DNA of 64,000 nucleotides from Stutzerimonas stutzeri KOS6 (GCF_000307775.2 NZ_KK020676.1:1400576-1464575), one strand, 5' to 3'; shown: positions 41,305 through 52,188, counted from the first letter of the stretch. The notes: a model not told the origin generated them from the sequence alone. Translations and numbers: made by a program.

Positions 41305-44300
41305 TCAGCGGAATTCGGCGTACGGCGACAGGGGTTCGACCGGCCAGGACAGATCGCCACGCCAGGGCGCGAAGCTGTAGCGAAGGAATATCAATGCGTT
41401 GCTCGGTGCGTAGTCCTCGCTGTAGACCCAGTTCAGCGCGCCACCGAGCACCAGGTGATCGCTCAGGCGCCGTTCGAACAGGCCCTGAAACCGGTAGCTG
41501 ACGCCACGGCTGCTCGATCCGGCTATCTCTTCGGCGGCGGCCTGGGGCGTGATCACGTCGGCGAACCTGGCGTTCAGCGCGTCGAGCGGGTAACGCCGGC
41601 TGTCGGCACTGCTCGATGCCGACCAGCCGACACCGCCCTCGAGCAGGACGGACCAGTCGGCATTGCGCCAGGCGTAGCTCACCGGCACGCCGATGGAGTT
41701 GTACTGCCGCGGGCTCCAATAGCCACCCTGGCCCAGGGTATGGCCGCTGAGATCGCGCTCGTAGCCGAAATGGATGAAGGTCAGGCCGGTCCGCAGGCGC
41801 TCGTCGACGCGGTCGAGCCACTTGTAGTAGTAGCCGGCCATGGCGGTCAGCCGGCGATTGTCCGCGACCTTCTCGCCCCTGAGCCAGTGCTGGCCCAGGT
41901 TGGCCCAGACCCCATGGGCGCCGCCCTGGTCCCAGCTCAGGCCGAGGCTGACTCCGTTGGCGGTGACGGCGCCCCAGCGGGTTCCGGTGCCGGGGTCGAG
42001 GCTGCCGCCGTAGGACAGCAGCGAATTGCTCATCGGACGCCGGGAGGCGGTGAGCGACCAGCCCAGCGGCCCGAGGTCGCCATTGCCGGTCACGCCCGCG
42101 AAGACATTGTCGATCTCGAAACCCTGGCTGAAGCCAGCGTCGAGCTCCAGCCGCTCGCTCTGCAGGCCCCCGGCGAACATCAAGGCGCTGGCCTGCTGCG
42201 GCTTGCCTGCGCAGCCGCCGACCTCGCGGCAGCTGCCGAAGTCGGGGCCGCGGCCGGTCCCCTCATCGGCTTCGAGCGAGCCGGCGTCGAGGTCGATGCG
42301 CTCGGCGCGCAGGAAGCGGCTCCGGCCATCGCCCGGCCAGTCCAGGTGCAGCAGGGTGGTATCGGCCTGCAGTTCCGAGATGCCCGGCGTGCCGTCATCA
42401 TTGCGCCAGCCCAGATGGTGCTGCAGCGTCAGGGTCGGGTTCTGCGCCTGATAGAGATCGGCCAGGTCGCTGCGCAGGCCGCGCGCGAGCCAGTCGTCGT
42501 CCGGGTTGGCACGAGTGGCCTCGGTCATGGCTGGGATGTCGGCCTCGGCGGCGAGCAGGCCGGCGTCGACCATGGCCTGACGGTAAAGGGCGAGGGCCTG
42601 CCGGGGGTCGGTGGTGCTCAACAGGCGCGCGGTATCGCGACGCAGCAACGGATCGGCGGCCGGCTGCTGCCGTTCGAGTGCCGTCAGTTGTGCGCGCGCG
42701 CTCTACCTCGCCGACGGCGGCCCAGCTGTTGGCCAGCCGGCGCCGGCTGTTGAGGTCCTCGGAGGCCAGTTGCGGAGCGTCGTGCTCCAGCGCGGCACGG
42801 GCGTCCGCCAGGCGACCGGCAGCCACCAGCACTTCGATTCGGGCCAGGCGCGCCCCGGCATGCTCGGCATCGAGCGCCAGCGCTTGTTGCAGGTAGTCGA
42901 GCGCCTTGCCGGTTTCGCCGCGCGCGTCGGCCCAGTCGGCCAGCATCACCAGGTCCTCCGGCGGGCCGTCATTGGCACGCACTGCCTGTTCGACCAGCTC
43001 GATGGCGGCAGGCTCGCGGCCGGATCCGCGCAGCTTGTCGGCGCGGACCAGCAACTGGCGGCGCTGCACGCGGGTGGCCAGGGCCTGCATGTCGTCGGTC
43101 CATTGCCTTTGCGGAACCGCATGCAGCGTCGCCAGCGCCGCGCCATCGCGTTGCGCACCGGCCAGATAGAGGGCGTGGGCGTAGCGCGCGGCCGGGTCGC
43201 CGGCCTGGTGCCGAAGCAGGTCGGCGAAGACCGCATCGGCCTGGCGTGCCTGTCCAAGCTCCTGCAGCACGCCGGCCAACTGGTAGGCGAGCCAGGGACC
43301 GTCCGGGGCGATTGTGCGGGCCTGCCTCAGGGCCTGGCTGGCGGCTGTCCGGTCCTGTGCCTGCAGGGCACGATCGGCGCTGCGCTGGTAGCGCTCGAGC
43401 AACAGGTCGTTGCGCAGGGGCGCGAAGGTCCGGCGCTGGGCCGGCGCAAGCGATTCGATGAAAGCCAGTGCGCGCTCGCTGGACTGGCTCCGGTAGAGTC
43501 CGACTAGCCCGCGAATGGCGCTGGCGTTGTCAGCCTCGAGCGCGAGGACTTGCCGATAGCCCCGTTCGGCATCCTCGGCCCGGCCCTGACTCTCGGCAAC
43601 GCGGGCCAGGCCGAGGCGGGCGAACAGGCTGTCCGGTTGCTGGCGCAGGGCGGTGCTGTAGAGCGCTGCCGCCCTTGCCTGATGGCCTTGCTCGAGCGCC
43701 ATGTCGGCCTGCTCCAGCGTCAGCCAGTGGCGTGTCGCCGCGATCAGGTCGTTCCACTGGGTGAGGTTGTCGATGTCATCCTCATGGGTCCTGGCGCGTT
43801 CGAAGTAGCGAATCGCCTGGGGCCGGTGGCCGGGGCGCATCAGTGCCCGGCCCAGCCCGCCGAGGAAGGTCGGTTCCTCGGGATAGCGCTCGAGGGCCTG
43901 GCGCAACAGCACCTCGGCCGCTTCGTCCTTGCCGCGCGAAACCAGCTCCAGGCCCTGCTGGCCGGCCCGCCAGAAGGGGTCCGCGCTGAGCCTGCGGGTC
44001 CGCTCGAGATGCTGGCGAGCGTCTTCGGCGAAGCGCCCGCTGGCATAGCGCTCGACAAAGCTCTGCCAGCCGGCCAGCGTTTTGGCACCGATCGGCTGGG
44101 AGACGAGGTATTCGAACTCGCGCTGAGCGGCGGCATCCGTCGCGATAGGGTTGCGACCGAGCTCGGCCAGCAGCCTCAGGGCCGCTTCATCCTGTCCGGC
44201 ATCGAACAGCAGGTTGGCGAGCAGCTGGCGTGCCGGTGCGTTGCCCGGGTATTGCCGGTCCAGCATGCGCAGGGCGCTGATGGCCTGCTCCCGCTGAGCC

Positions 44301-44800
44301 GGACGGGCGCTTCGCAGCCGCCAGTACTCGACGGCCAGGTCCAGCGTCGGCGGTGCATCGCCGAAGATCGCCGTCAGGCCGGCGAGGGCGTCATCGGGGC
44401 GGCCGGCCAGCGCGGCCAGGCGTGCCTGCTGCAGGCGCTGCTGGGTCTGCTCGCTGGCCAGCGCCGATAGTTGGCGTGCACGGTGTTTGACGTCGCGACT
44501 GGCCTCCCCAGCCGATTGCAGCCGATCATGCAGGGCGCGGACCCGGGCGTAGTCGCGCTGGCGTAGCGCCAGGCGCATCTCGGTCAACTGCACCTGTGGG
44601 TGCCCGGGCGCGATCAGACGCAGGCGATTCAGCGCATCGCCGATCAGATCGTCACGGTTGAGCGCTTCCCCGGCCCGTGCCTGGGCGAGCAACCAGGCCA
44701 GTTGCTGCGAACGGTCGCGAGGACCTTCGGCCTGCGCCGAGCAGGCCAAGGCGAGCAGTAGCAGCGTCGGCAGCAGCCTGTTCATCGAGACTGGCTTCAC
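41305..44800 (-). pseudogene. bcsC: Cellulose secretion protein BcsC, frameshifted
   Basis: The first part (from GTG 44800, overlapping the bcsB stop as GTGA) has a signal peptide and about 18 TPR-like helices reaching SWAAVGEVERAR. There the frame shifts; the continuation QLTALERQQPAADPLLRRDTARLL, and the BcsC_C beta-barrel (PLGWSLTASRRPMSNSLLSYGGSLDP, YGYY-type AGYYYKWL, ending in SPYAEFR), is in another frame. The break lies at a (GC)5 tract, 42692-42701; adding one GC pair would restore one continuous protein of about 1,165 aa. BcsC is the outer-membrane cellulose channel, so the operon would be non-secreting unless the tract varies or the base call is wrong. Confidence 0.9.
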
Positions 44801-47031
44801 TGGTCATCCGCGAGACGGCGGGCGGCCGCCCAACGCAGGGCGCGCCAGAGGACGATGGCCAGCAGCACGATGCTCAGCGTTGCCATGAAGGCCAGCAGTA
44901 CCGGGTGTTCGGACAGGTGGAACCAGAGCAACAGCCACCAGGGCAGCTCGCCGACATAGTAGGGTTCGCCGACGGAATGGCTGCTCACGCCGCTGTCGCG
45001 GATCAGCGCTACGGAGCCGGCGAAGGCCTGCTGTTTGCCGACGTCACCGAGCGCTTCACGCAGCAGGTGGTAGTCGTCATCCGAGGTCGCCAGCAGTGCG
45101 ACCACGCTGCGCTGTTCGTGGAAGGGCGACTGCAGGCCGAGCACGGCCGCCAGTGGCGCGCTGGCCTGCATCGCCAGAGTCGTTGTGCCGCCGCTGCTGT
45201 CGCCGGGGCGTGCAGCCTTTTGCATGAGCCAGCTGCGTTGGGCTTCGAGCATCGCGGGAAGTTGTTTCGCGGTGCGCAGCGCATCGGGCAGCTTGCCGAT
45301 CAACAGCAGGTCGGCGTCCGCCGTTCGGGCTTCGTTCCAGTCATCGCTCAGGCGAACGCCCAGGGCGGGATAGCCGACATGGGAACCGATCAGGCTCAGC
45401 GTGTCGAGCAGGGTGCCGGCCTCTGATGCGGTGGGCTTTTCGGGCACCACTACGAGGGTTTCGGAGAGGTCGGCCATGCGGCTGAATGGAAAGCCGCTGC
45501 GCACGAAGGCCTTGAGATCCGGCATGGCCATGTAGTGGTGGTAACCGGAAAGGTCGATGGTCGAGCTCTCGTCGATCGCCGCCTGGATGTTGGTCGGCAG
45601 GTAGGTCTGGCAGTGGTCGCGCTGGGCGTTGCCCAGCTTGCTGGCGAAGTTGAATTCGAAACGGACCTTGTTGCGCATGCCCATCTTCAGTGCCGGCACC
45701 AGCAGGTCCTCGCTTTCGGCCGAGGCATCCGGGGCGAGCACCGACAGGCGCAGGTTCTCCACGCTGCTGCGGCTGTCATTGGGCTTCAGGGCGATGCTGC
45801 TGATGTACTGGTCGTTGACCGTGACGTTCAGTCTCGATTCGTCGAGCGTCGCCGGCGGTGTGTAGCGGTAGCGCGTGGTCAGCGGGATGCCCTGGTTGCG
45901 CCAGACGAACAGATCCGGCGGCAGGTTGATGTCCAGCGAGATCGGGTAGGGCTGCAGGCCGCTCACCTGGAGCTGCTGCGGATAGGCGATCAGTTCGGAG
46001 AACGTTACCGGTCGATCGGTGCGAATCCAGTTTGGTGCATCGTAGGGCTGGCGCGGTGCGGCCTCGACCTGTTCGATGGCCACCCGGCTGCCGCGCAGCT
46101 GTCCCTGATCGAGCGCCAGCGCGGTCGCGGCCTGGACCAGGTCGGCCTCGTTCCGCCCGAGGACCAGCAGCAGCTTGCTGTAGCGGTCGGCAGGATGGTC
46201 GATCAGCTCGACGACCGGACCCTCCACCGGCGGGTGGTCGCGTAGCAGCGGCGGACGATGGTCATTGGTGGCGAACACGACAGCCGGCTGCGGGTACCAG
46301 GGCATCTGTGGCAGTTCACCGTAGTGCACCGGAAAACTGGCACCGCGCCAGGCGGCGCGGGTGCCGAAATAGGAGGCCAGGATGCCGGCCGCACGCAGCA
46401 TTTGCGGTGCCGGCGCATCGGCGAAGAGGATCGGCAGGCGCAGCGGGGTGCTGTCGCGCTGGTCGAAGAACGGCAGGGGGAACCAGGCCAGGTCGCTGGC
46501 GATGTCCAGCGCCTGCTCGTGCAGCACGACGCGGCTCTGGCGGCCGAGGTTGAGCCAGAGGCCGCTATGCGCCGGGTCCTCGCAGATATCGGTGTAGTGA
46601 CCGACGAACTCGACCCTGATGCGGTTGAAATCGCCGAGCAGGTACGGGTCCAGGACGATGTCCTGGCGAACCCGCTGGCCGAGCTGGTCCTGAGTGATGG
46701 GCAGGGTGCGCATCAGTTCGTCGTTCAGGTAGATGCGCAGATGCGAGAGCACTGGCAGCAGCGCAGGCGAGGGCGTGTAGTCGAGCATCAGGCGCGCATC
46801 GGTGGCGATCCGGTCGCGGCGCAGCTGGAATTCCACCTGTTCGGCGTTGCGAATGCCCAGTAGCAGTTGATCCTGCGGCCGACCCAGCTCGGTGAAGCTG
46901 CGGCTGGTCTGCCACGAGGGAGGCAGGTCGGCTTCCGGCAGCTCCGCTCCCGCTTCTTCGGGGGCAGACAGGGCCTGGCAAGTGGCGAGGATCATAAAGC
47001 ACAGCACCAGCAGGGATAGTCGACGTTTCAT
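44797..47031 (-). CDS. bcsB: Cellulose synthase periplasmic subunit BcsB
   Basis: The product (744 aa) starts at MKRRLSLLVLCFMILATCQALS, an ordinary signal peptide, with its ATG overlapping the bcsA stop (ATGA). Periplasmic carbohydrate-binding and flavodoxin-like domains follow (LPPDLFVWRNQGIPLTTRYRYTPPATLDESRLNVTVNDQYI; FEFNFASKLGNAQRDHCQTYLPTNIQAAIDESSTIDLSGYHHYMAMPDLKAFVRSGFPFSRMADLSETLVVVP). The protein ends in one C-terminal membrane anchor (LAFMATLSIVLLAIVLWRAL), then a basic tail. It guides the glucan across the periplasm. Confidence 0.93.
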   Translation of the reverse strand: MKRRLSLLVLCFMILATCQALSAPEEAGAELPEADLPPSWQTSRSFTELGRPQDQLLLGIRNAEQVEFQLRRDRIATDARLMLDYTPSPALLPVLSHLRIYLNDELMRTLPITQDQLGQRVRQDIVLDPYLLGDFNRIRVEFVGHYTDICEDPAHSGLWLNLGRQSRVVLHEQALDIASDLAWFPLPFFDQRDSTPLRLPILFADAPAPQMLRAAGILASYFGTRAAWRGASFPVHYGELPQMPWYPQPAVVFATNDHRPPLLRDHPPVEGPVVELIDHPADRYSKLLLVLGRNEADLVQAATALALDQGQLRGSRVAIEQVEAAPRQPYDAPNWIRTDRPVTFSELIAYPQQLQVSGLQPYPISLDINLPPDLFVWRNQGIPLTTRYRYTPPATLDESRLNVTVNDQYISSIALKPNDSRSSVENLRLSVLAPDASAESEDLLVPALKMGMRNKVRFEFNFASKLGNAQRDHCQTYLPTNIQAAIDESSTIDLSGYHHYMAMPDLKAFVRSGFPFSRMADLSETLVVVPEKPTASEAGTLLDTLSLIGSHVGYPALGVRLSDDWNEARTADADLLLIGKLPDALRTAKQLPAMLEAQRSWLMQKAARPGDSSGGTTTLAMQASAPLAAVLGLQSPFHEQRSVVALLATSDDDYHLLREALGDVGKQQAFAGSVALIRDSGVSSHSVGEPYYVGELPWWLLLWFHLSEHPVLLAFMATLSIVLLAIVLWRALRWAAARRLADDQ

Positions 47032-49616
47032 GTTCGGTGTTCCAGTGGGCGAGCGATCGGCGTGCGTGGGCAGAAGCTGAGCAGCCACGCCGCCAGACGA
47101 AAGAGCGGACGCAGGGGTTTGCCGAACCCGGCGGGAAGATATTCGAGCAGGCGGTAATAACCGCGGCCACCCAGGCGCAGCACTTCGATGAAGCTGTGCA
47201 GCGGTCGGTCGGCTTCGAACTGATCGTGACGATTGAGCCAGACATCCTCTCGCGCGAAGGTGCACTGCACGAAGTCGATCTGCTGGCTCAGGTCCAGTTC
47301 ATCGAGGCGAAGGCCGAGGTGCGTGCCGGCCAGGCGCGTCACCTGCGCGGGAAAGGCGAACTCGCGCTCGCCCCGGCGCAGTAGCAGCTGCACCCTATCG
47401 TCCGGCGCAACCGGCAGCGGCATCGACAGTTCGAGGCCGGCGCCGCTGTCGGAGAAGTCGCCCAGCGTGCAGGGGTGTACGTGGCCGCTGGGGAGGCGGA
47501 GCGAGGCCGGAAGCTTGGCCAGGACCCGGTGCGAGCGGCGCACCTGACGGACCTCCGCAGCCACCGCGACCGCGGTGCCGATGATCAGCAGGTTGTAGAG
47601 GACCCAGATCGTGCTGACCAGTACCGTGGCGATCTCTGCCGTGGGACCGTAGATGATTCGCCAGGCGGCGAAACCCAGCCCGAGCGCATTGAGAAGCGCC
47701 AGCAGCAGATAGGGACGGGCGATATGCCAGTCGAACTGGTTTTCGTCCATCAGGCTGCCCTTGGCGGTGACGTTGAACTTGCCCTTGCCGGGGTTGAACA
47801 GCGCTACCGTGGTCGGGCGGGCGATGTACCAGGCCAGGACCGTCTCGTAGACCTCGCCCCAGAACGAGTGCCGATGCTTGCCCTGCAGGCGGGCGTTGGT
47901 CAGGCTGGCGTGGATCATGTGCGGCAGCACGTAGAGGACGATCAGCAGCGCTGGCGCGTAGATGATGTAGGCATGCAGCAGGAGGAAGGCCAGCGGCGCG
48001 GTCAGGTAGATCAGCCGGGGCAGGCCGACGAGGAAATGCAGCATCGCGTTGGCGTAGCACAGGCGCTGGAATATCGTCAGTCCCTTGCCCAGCAGCGGGT
48101 TGTCGGTGCGGAAGATCTGCGCCATGCCGCGCGCCCAGCGGATGCGCTGGCCGATATGTGCGGACAGGCTTTCGGTGGCCAGGCCGGCGGCCTGCGGCGT
48201 GCGCAGGTAGGCCGAGTTCCAGCCGGCACGGTGCAGGCGCAGCGCGGTGTGCGCGTCCTCGGTGACGGTTTCCACCGCGAAGCCGCCGATGCTTTCGATT
48301 GCCGAGCGACGCAGCACCGCGCACGAGCCGCAGAAGAATGCCGCATTCCACATATCGTTGCCGTTCTGTACCAGGCCGTAGAACAGCTCCCCTTCGTTGG
48401 GCTTGTGGCGGAACGAGCCGAGGTTGCGCTCGAACGGGTCCGGCGAGAAGAAGTGGTGCGGGGTCTGCACGAGCGCCATCTTCGCATCACGCACGAACCA
48501 GCCGGCGGTGACCTGGAGAAAGGAGCGGACCGGGACGTGATCGCAATCGAAAATGGCGATCAGCTCGCCGGAGGTCACGCCGAGCGCATGATTGAGGTTG
48601 CCGGCCTTGGCATGGCGGTTGTCCGGGCGGGTGATGTAGCCGATGCCCACCTCTTCGGCAAACTGCCTGAATTGTTCGCGGCGGCCGTCGTCGCACAGGT
48701 GGATGCGCAACCGGTCTGCCGGCCAGTCCAGTCCCAGGGCGGCGAGCACGGTGGTGCGCACCACCGAGAGGTCCTCGTTGTAGGTCGGGATCAGCAGGTC
48801 GACGCTCGGCCATTGCTGCGGTGAGTCGGGCAGCGGCGCCGGCTGGCGGTCCAACGGCCAGCAGGTCTGCACGTAGCCGAGGATCAGGACCAGCCAGGAG
48901 TAGCTCTCGGCCAGCAGCAGGATCAGCCCGCAGGCGAGGTCGAACGACGAATCCCACTTCAGCGTGGCGCTGTAGCGCCACCAGATGTAGCGGCAGGAGA
49001 TGATCGTCGACAGCACGATCAGCATGAGTACGGCAAAACGTCCCGGCATGCGCCTGACGAGCAGGGCCAGCCCCCACAGCAGGAGCACGAAGACCAGCTG
49101 CGCGCCGTAGCTGAACGGCTCGGTCACGCACAGCAGCGCGAGCAGCATGGCCACGATCGCCACGACGGCCTGAAGCGCAAACCTGAGTGGCGCTGACAGC
49201 GCGTCGAGCAGGCGGTCGATCCGCTCGCCCGAGCGTGCCAGCATGCTCACCGGTCCTGACGACAGGGACCCGGCCAGCCGGCGACGGCGGCGTAGTGTCT
49301 CTCGCAGGGAGGCCGCCCAGCGCAACCGGCGGGGCGCCGGGTTGTTGTTCACTGCCGCACGCGGACGGGACGGGCGTACCAGCAGTAGCCAGACGGTCTG
49401 CAGCATGACGCGCAACGGGTCGCCGAAGGACGGCTGCTTGCCCGACAGGTGCGGATACAGCCTCTGCCGGTCGGCAAGCACGGCCTGCCAGGCCGGGCTT
49501 TCCAGGCGCAGCAACAGGGCAGCGAGCAGATAGCCGAGCGTCCACTGAGCCGCTGCCAGGCGCCCCGCACCGCGGCTGAAACGAAGATGGCGGTAGTAGC
49601 CCGGGATGCTAGGCAT
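47028..49616 (-). CDS. bcsA: Cellulose synthase catalytic subunit BcsA
   Basis: The product (862 aa) starts at MPSIPGYYRHLRFSRG; upstream codons belong to bcsQ overlap. It has about eight membrane helices, a GT2 domain (DLLIPTYNEDLSVVRTT, IAIFDCDHVPVR with the DxD site, VTEDAHTALRLH with the TED base, GQRIRWARGMAQ with QxxRW) and a C-terminal PilZ domain (RRSHRVLAKLPASLRLPSGHVHPCTLGDFSDSGAGL), where RRSHR and DFSDSG bind c-di-GMP. It polymerises UDP-glucose and exports the chain, with activity gated by c-di-GMP. Overlaps bcsQ by 8 bases and bcsB by 4. Confidence 0.95.
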   Translation of the reverse strand: MPSIPGYYRHLRFSRGAGRLAAAQWTLGYLLAALLLRLESPAWQAVLADRQRLYPHLSGKQPSFGDPLRVMLQTVWLLLVRPSRPRAAVNNNPAPRRLRWAASLRETLRRRRRLAGSLSSGPVSMLARSGERIDRLLDALSAPLRFALQAVVAIVAMLLALLCVTEPFSYGAQLVFVLLLWGLALLVRRMPGRFAVLMLIVLSTIISCRYIWWRYSATLKWDSSFDLACGLILLLAESYSWLVLILGYVQTCWPLDRQPAPLPDSPQQWPSVDLLIPTYNEDLSVVRTTVLAALGLDWPADRLRIHLCDDGRREQFRQFAEEVGIGYITRPDNRHAKAGNLNHALGVTSGELIAIFDCDHVPVRSFLQVTAGWFVRDAKMALVQTPHHFFSPDPFERNLGSFRHKPNEGELFYGLVQNGNDMWNAAFFCGSCAVLRRSAIESIGGFAVETVTEDAHTALRLHRAGWNSAYLRTPQAAGLATESLSAHIGQRIRWARGMAQIFRTDNPLLGKGLTIFQRLCYANAMLHFLVGLPRLIYLTAPLAFLLLHAYIIYAPALLIVLYVLPHMIHASLTNARLQGKHRHSFWGEVYETVLAWYIARPTTVALFNPGKGKFNVTAKGSLMDENQFDWHIARPYLLLALLNALGLGFAAWRIIYGPTAEIATVLVSTIWVLYNLLIIGTAVAVAAEVRQVRRSHRVLAKLPASLRLPSGHVHPCTLGDFSDSGAGLELSMPLPVAPDDRVQLLLRRGEREFAFPAQVTRLAGTHLGLRLDELDLSQQIDFVQCTFAREDVWLNRHDQFEADRPLHSFIEVLRLGGRGYYRLLEYLPAGFGKPLRPLFRLAAWLLSFCPRTPIARPLEHRT

Positions 49617-50346
49617 GCGCGCGGCCCGCCTTGCGTGCCAGGCACCATAGCGCCAGGTTGCGCAGGTCGCCCGCCGCCTGGCTGTGCGGAGCGTAGAGCC
49701 CCACCGGCAGTTTGTGCGCCAGGGCTTCGCCGACGGCTTCGTCCTCGTGGATGATCTGCAGCGGTCGATTCTCACTGTAGGTCGTGCGCCACAGCAGCAA
49801 GAGGTCGCGCTGCAGCTGGCTGGCCGGATTGAAGCGGTTGACCAGCAGCAGGTCTGCCTGTGTCGCGAGGTGTCTGTGCAGCAGGGTATGGCAACCGGGC
49901 GCAGGCGTGGCTATGTCGATCAGCAGGTCGGTGCCGTCACCGATCGGCACTGAGTACGGACTGCCGCTGCGCGGCGGCAGGTCGAACAGTACCCAGTCGT
50001 GGAACGGCCGCAGTTGCGCGCAACGCGCTTGCCAATAGCTTGGCTGCAGCTCCAGCAACTGGTCGATCCGGCGCGTTTCGGCCGGCGAGAGGCGGCCGTA
50101 GGGCAGTATGTGCAGGCCCGGGCGCACCTGCAGGGCGTCGTTCCACGCCGTACCGTCGAGCTGCGCCCGAGCCCAGCCCGCCGCGTTGGCCAGATCGTCG
50201 CCGAAATGCACGCGAGCAAGGTCGCCCGCACTGTGGTCGATCAGCAACACCCTTTCGCCCTTTTCGTGCAGGGCCTGGGCGAGACCGCACAACACTGCAG
50301 TCGCGCCGGTGCCGCCACACAATCCACGCAGTGCAAGCCGGTTCAT
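49609..50346 (-). CDS. bcsQ: Cellulose biosynthesis ParA-like protein BcsQ
   Basis: The 245-aa product has a degenerate MinD/ParA fold: LRGLCGGTGATAVLCGLAQALHEKGERVLLIDHS in place of the P-loop (no signature lysine), then GWARAQLDGTAWNDALQVRPGLHILPYGRLS, WVLFDLPPR and LLVNRFNPASQLQRDLLLLW. It matches enterobacterial BcsQ (YhjQ) in these blocks and in length. BcsQ is needed for cellulose synthase placement at the pole in E. coli. Its ATG overlaps the bcsR stop (ATGA). Confidence 0.93.
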   Translation of the reverse strand: MNRLALRGLCGGTGATAVLCGLAQALHEKGERVLLIDHSAGDLARVHFGDDLANAAGWARAQLDGTAWNDALQVRPGLHILPYGRLSPAETRRIDQLLELQPSYWQARCAQLRPFHDWVLFDLPPRSGSPYSVPIGDGTDLLIDIATPAPGCHTLLHRHLATQADLLLVNRFNPASQLQRDLLLLWRTTYSENRPLQIIHEDEAVGEALAHKLPVGLYAPHSQAAGDLRNLALWCLARKAGRAHA

Positions 50347-50561
50347 GCCCGCTGCTCCTCGGCGGCCGCCGCCACGTGGTCGGCCACCGATGCGCGCAGC
50401 GCGCTATCCAGCGCGCGGGTGCTTTCCGTCTCGGCCAGCAGCGGCCAGCGGCGTACTGCCTGCTCCAGGGCGTTCGAGGCCGAGATATCCAGGTAGCGCA
50501 GCTGTGGCATGCGCAGATGCTGGCGAAGGACCGATACGTCGTCGAGCGGAGGCTGGGGCAT
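50343..50561 (-). CDS. bcsR: Small cellulose regulator BcsR
   Basis: The 72-aa product contains DVSVLRQHLRMPQLRYLDISASNALEQAVRRWPLLAE, which matches the BcsR core (IDYADI-like stretch and RWPLLAE). BcsR is a short cytosolic protein that pairs with BcsQ in the synthase complex. ATG 50561 lies 5 bases after the bcsG stop. Confidence 0.85.
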   Translation of the reverse strand: MPQPPLDDVSVLRQHLRMPQLRYLDISASNALEQAVRRWPLLAETESTRALDSALRASVADHVAAAAEEQRA

Positions 50562-50565
50562 GGGC

Positions 50566-52188
50566 TTACTCGAAACGCTTCGGATAGGGCAGCCACACGG
50601 CCTGGCCGTTGACGCGCACGTAGGGCTTGCCCTCGTATTCGATGACCTGTGCGCCGGCGGTTTCGGAGACCGGTTCGGTCGCCGGCAGGCCGGCAACCAG
50701 CGTCGCCAGGTCCGCTGCGCTGGGTGCGCTCTGTGCTGCGTACAGGCGCGATACCAGCTCAGACAGGGCCAGGAAGCTCGATGGCTGCGCGACATGCAGC
50801 GGCCCGTCGCCGGCCTGCAGATCCATGCCGATCAGCTTCAGGCCGACTGGGACCTGGGTGATCGAGGCACGAGGAATCTCGCGCATTCCGGCGATCTGCA
50901 TCCTGTCGCCATGCAGCGCGGCGCCGTGCTCCGGGACGATGAGCAGCGCGACGCGCCGACCGCTGCGCTCCAGTTCGTCGATGAAGCTGTCCAGATCGCC
51001 CAGCAGGCGCTGGGCCCGCAGCTTGTAGTCCGCCGACTGGGCCTGACCGTCAGGCCCGAGTATGCGGTTGCCGTCGTGCAGGCTGATGCTGTTGTAGAAC
51101 AGCCCCACGTGCGATTCGGTTAGCGACTGGCGGTGCTTCCACCAGCCTCGCAGCACGTCGAGGTCACGGCTGATGGGGGAGCCGTCGAAGCCGGCCATGG
51201 CGCGTGGGAAACGCTGGCTCGGCAGCGCCGGTTGCGGCAGGCCCTGGGCGGTCACATCGTCGCTGAAGCCGTCGAAGCGCCCGTTGTGGTTGAACAGGGT
51301 TTCGGCGTGAAAGCCGAGGTTCGCCAGGTTCTGGAACAGCAGGCACTGCTCGGGCGCCGGCTGGTAGAGCGCCTGGTGGCGCGGCTGGCCGCAGCTGGCG
51401 CGTAGCAGGCGGATCGCTGCCGGCCCGCTGTAGGAGGTGGCCGAGTTGAAGCGATCGAAGAGCACGTCCATTCGCTCGAACAGTGCATTTTCCTTAAGTC
51501 CGACGGCATCGAGGTCTTCCCAGGCGAGCGAGCAGACATTGACCACCAGGACGTCGAATGCGGCGGTCTGCTCGTTTCGCGGAGGGAACAGCGTCTGGCG
51601 GCTGGCTTCGCTGTCGAAAAAGCGCTGCAGCCAGTTGTCCAGCGTGGTGGTGTCGGCCACCGTGCGCTCCGTCGGCACACTGGATGCGACGGCGGTGGCC
51701 ACCTGTGGTGCGCTCGGGACGAGCGCCGGTACGGCGGTGGGCAGCCAAAGCCAAAGCAGCCCGAGCAGGGTGAAACTGGTCATCCGTAACCACTGGAACA
51801 GATAGCTGTAACCGATTAACAGCAGGACCAGAACGGCGATGGCCTGCCAGTCCAGAAAACGCCCGGCCAATTCCAGCAGGTACGCCGGAGTGAAGTCCAG
51901 CACGCCCGGCTGCGCCAGCAGGCGCTGGAACGGAGGCAGCCAGGTTTCCTGATACAGCAGCGCGGCTCCGGCCGGAATGGCGATTATCTGCCGGGTGCCG
52001 CGTAACAGCATGCCGGGCAAGGGGATGCTGAGCAACGCAGCCAGCACTATGTTGGGCAGCGGCTGGATATCCACCAGGCCGAGTGCGAACAGTACGAACT
52101 TGCCGATGAAATACAGGTTCCAGTGGCCCAGGCCGGGCCAGCGGCTTGCATGGCCGGTATGCAGGGAAGGTGGCTGCGGGACAGTCAT
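50566..52188 (-). CDS. bcsG: Cellulose phosphoethanolamine transferase BcsG
   Basis: The product (540 aa) has five N-terminal membrane helices (WNLYFIGKFVLFALGLVDI; NIVLAALLSIPLPG; and others) and a C-terminal periplasmic alkaline-phosphatase-like domain with FDVLVVNVCSLAWEDLD (metal Asp region), TSYSGPAAIRLLRASCGQPRH (nucleophile Ser region), FYNSISLHDGNRIL and ALLIVPEHGAALHGD (metal ligands). BcsG transfers phosphoethanolamine from phosphatidylethanolamine to cellulose. The ATG overlaps the bcsF stop (ATGA). Confidence 0.93.
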   Translation of the reverse strand: MTVPQPPSLHTGHASRWPGLGHWNLYFIGKFVLFALGLVDIQPLPNIVLAALLSIPLPGMLLRGTRQIIAIPAGAALLYQETWLPPFQRLLAQPGVLDFTPAYLLELAGRFLDWQAIAVLVLLLIGYSYLFQWLRMTSFTLLGLLWLWLPTAVPALVPSAPQVATAVASSVPTERTVADTTTLDNWLQRFFDSEASRQTLFPPRNEQTAAFDVLVVNVCSLAWEDLDAVGLKENALFERMDVLFDRFNSATSYSGPAAIRLLRASCGQPRHQALYQPAPEQCLLFQNLANLGFHAETLFNHNGRFDGFSDDVTAQGLPQPALPSQRFPRAMAGFDGSPISRDLDVLRGWWKHRQSLTESHVGLFYNSISLHDGNRILGPDGQAQSADYKLRAQRLLGDLDSFIDELERSGRRVALLIVPEHGAALHGDRMQIAGMREIPRASITQVPVGLKLIGMDLQAGDGPLHVAQPSSFLALSELVSRLYAAQSAPSAADLATLVAGLPATEPVSETAGAQVIEYEGKPYVRVNGQAVWLPYPKRFE

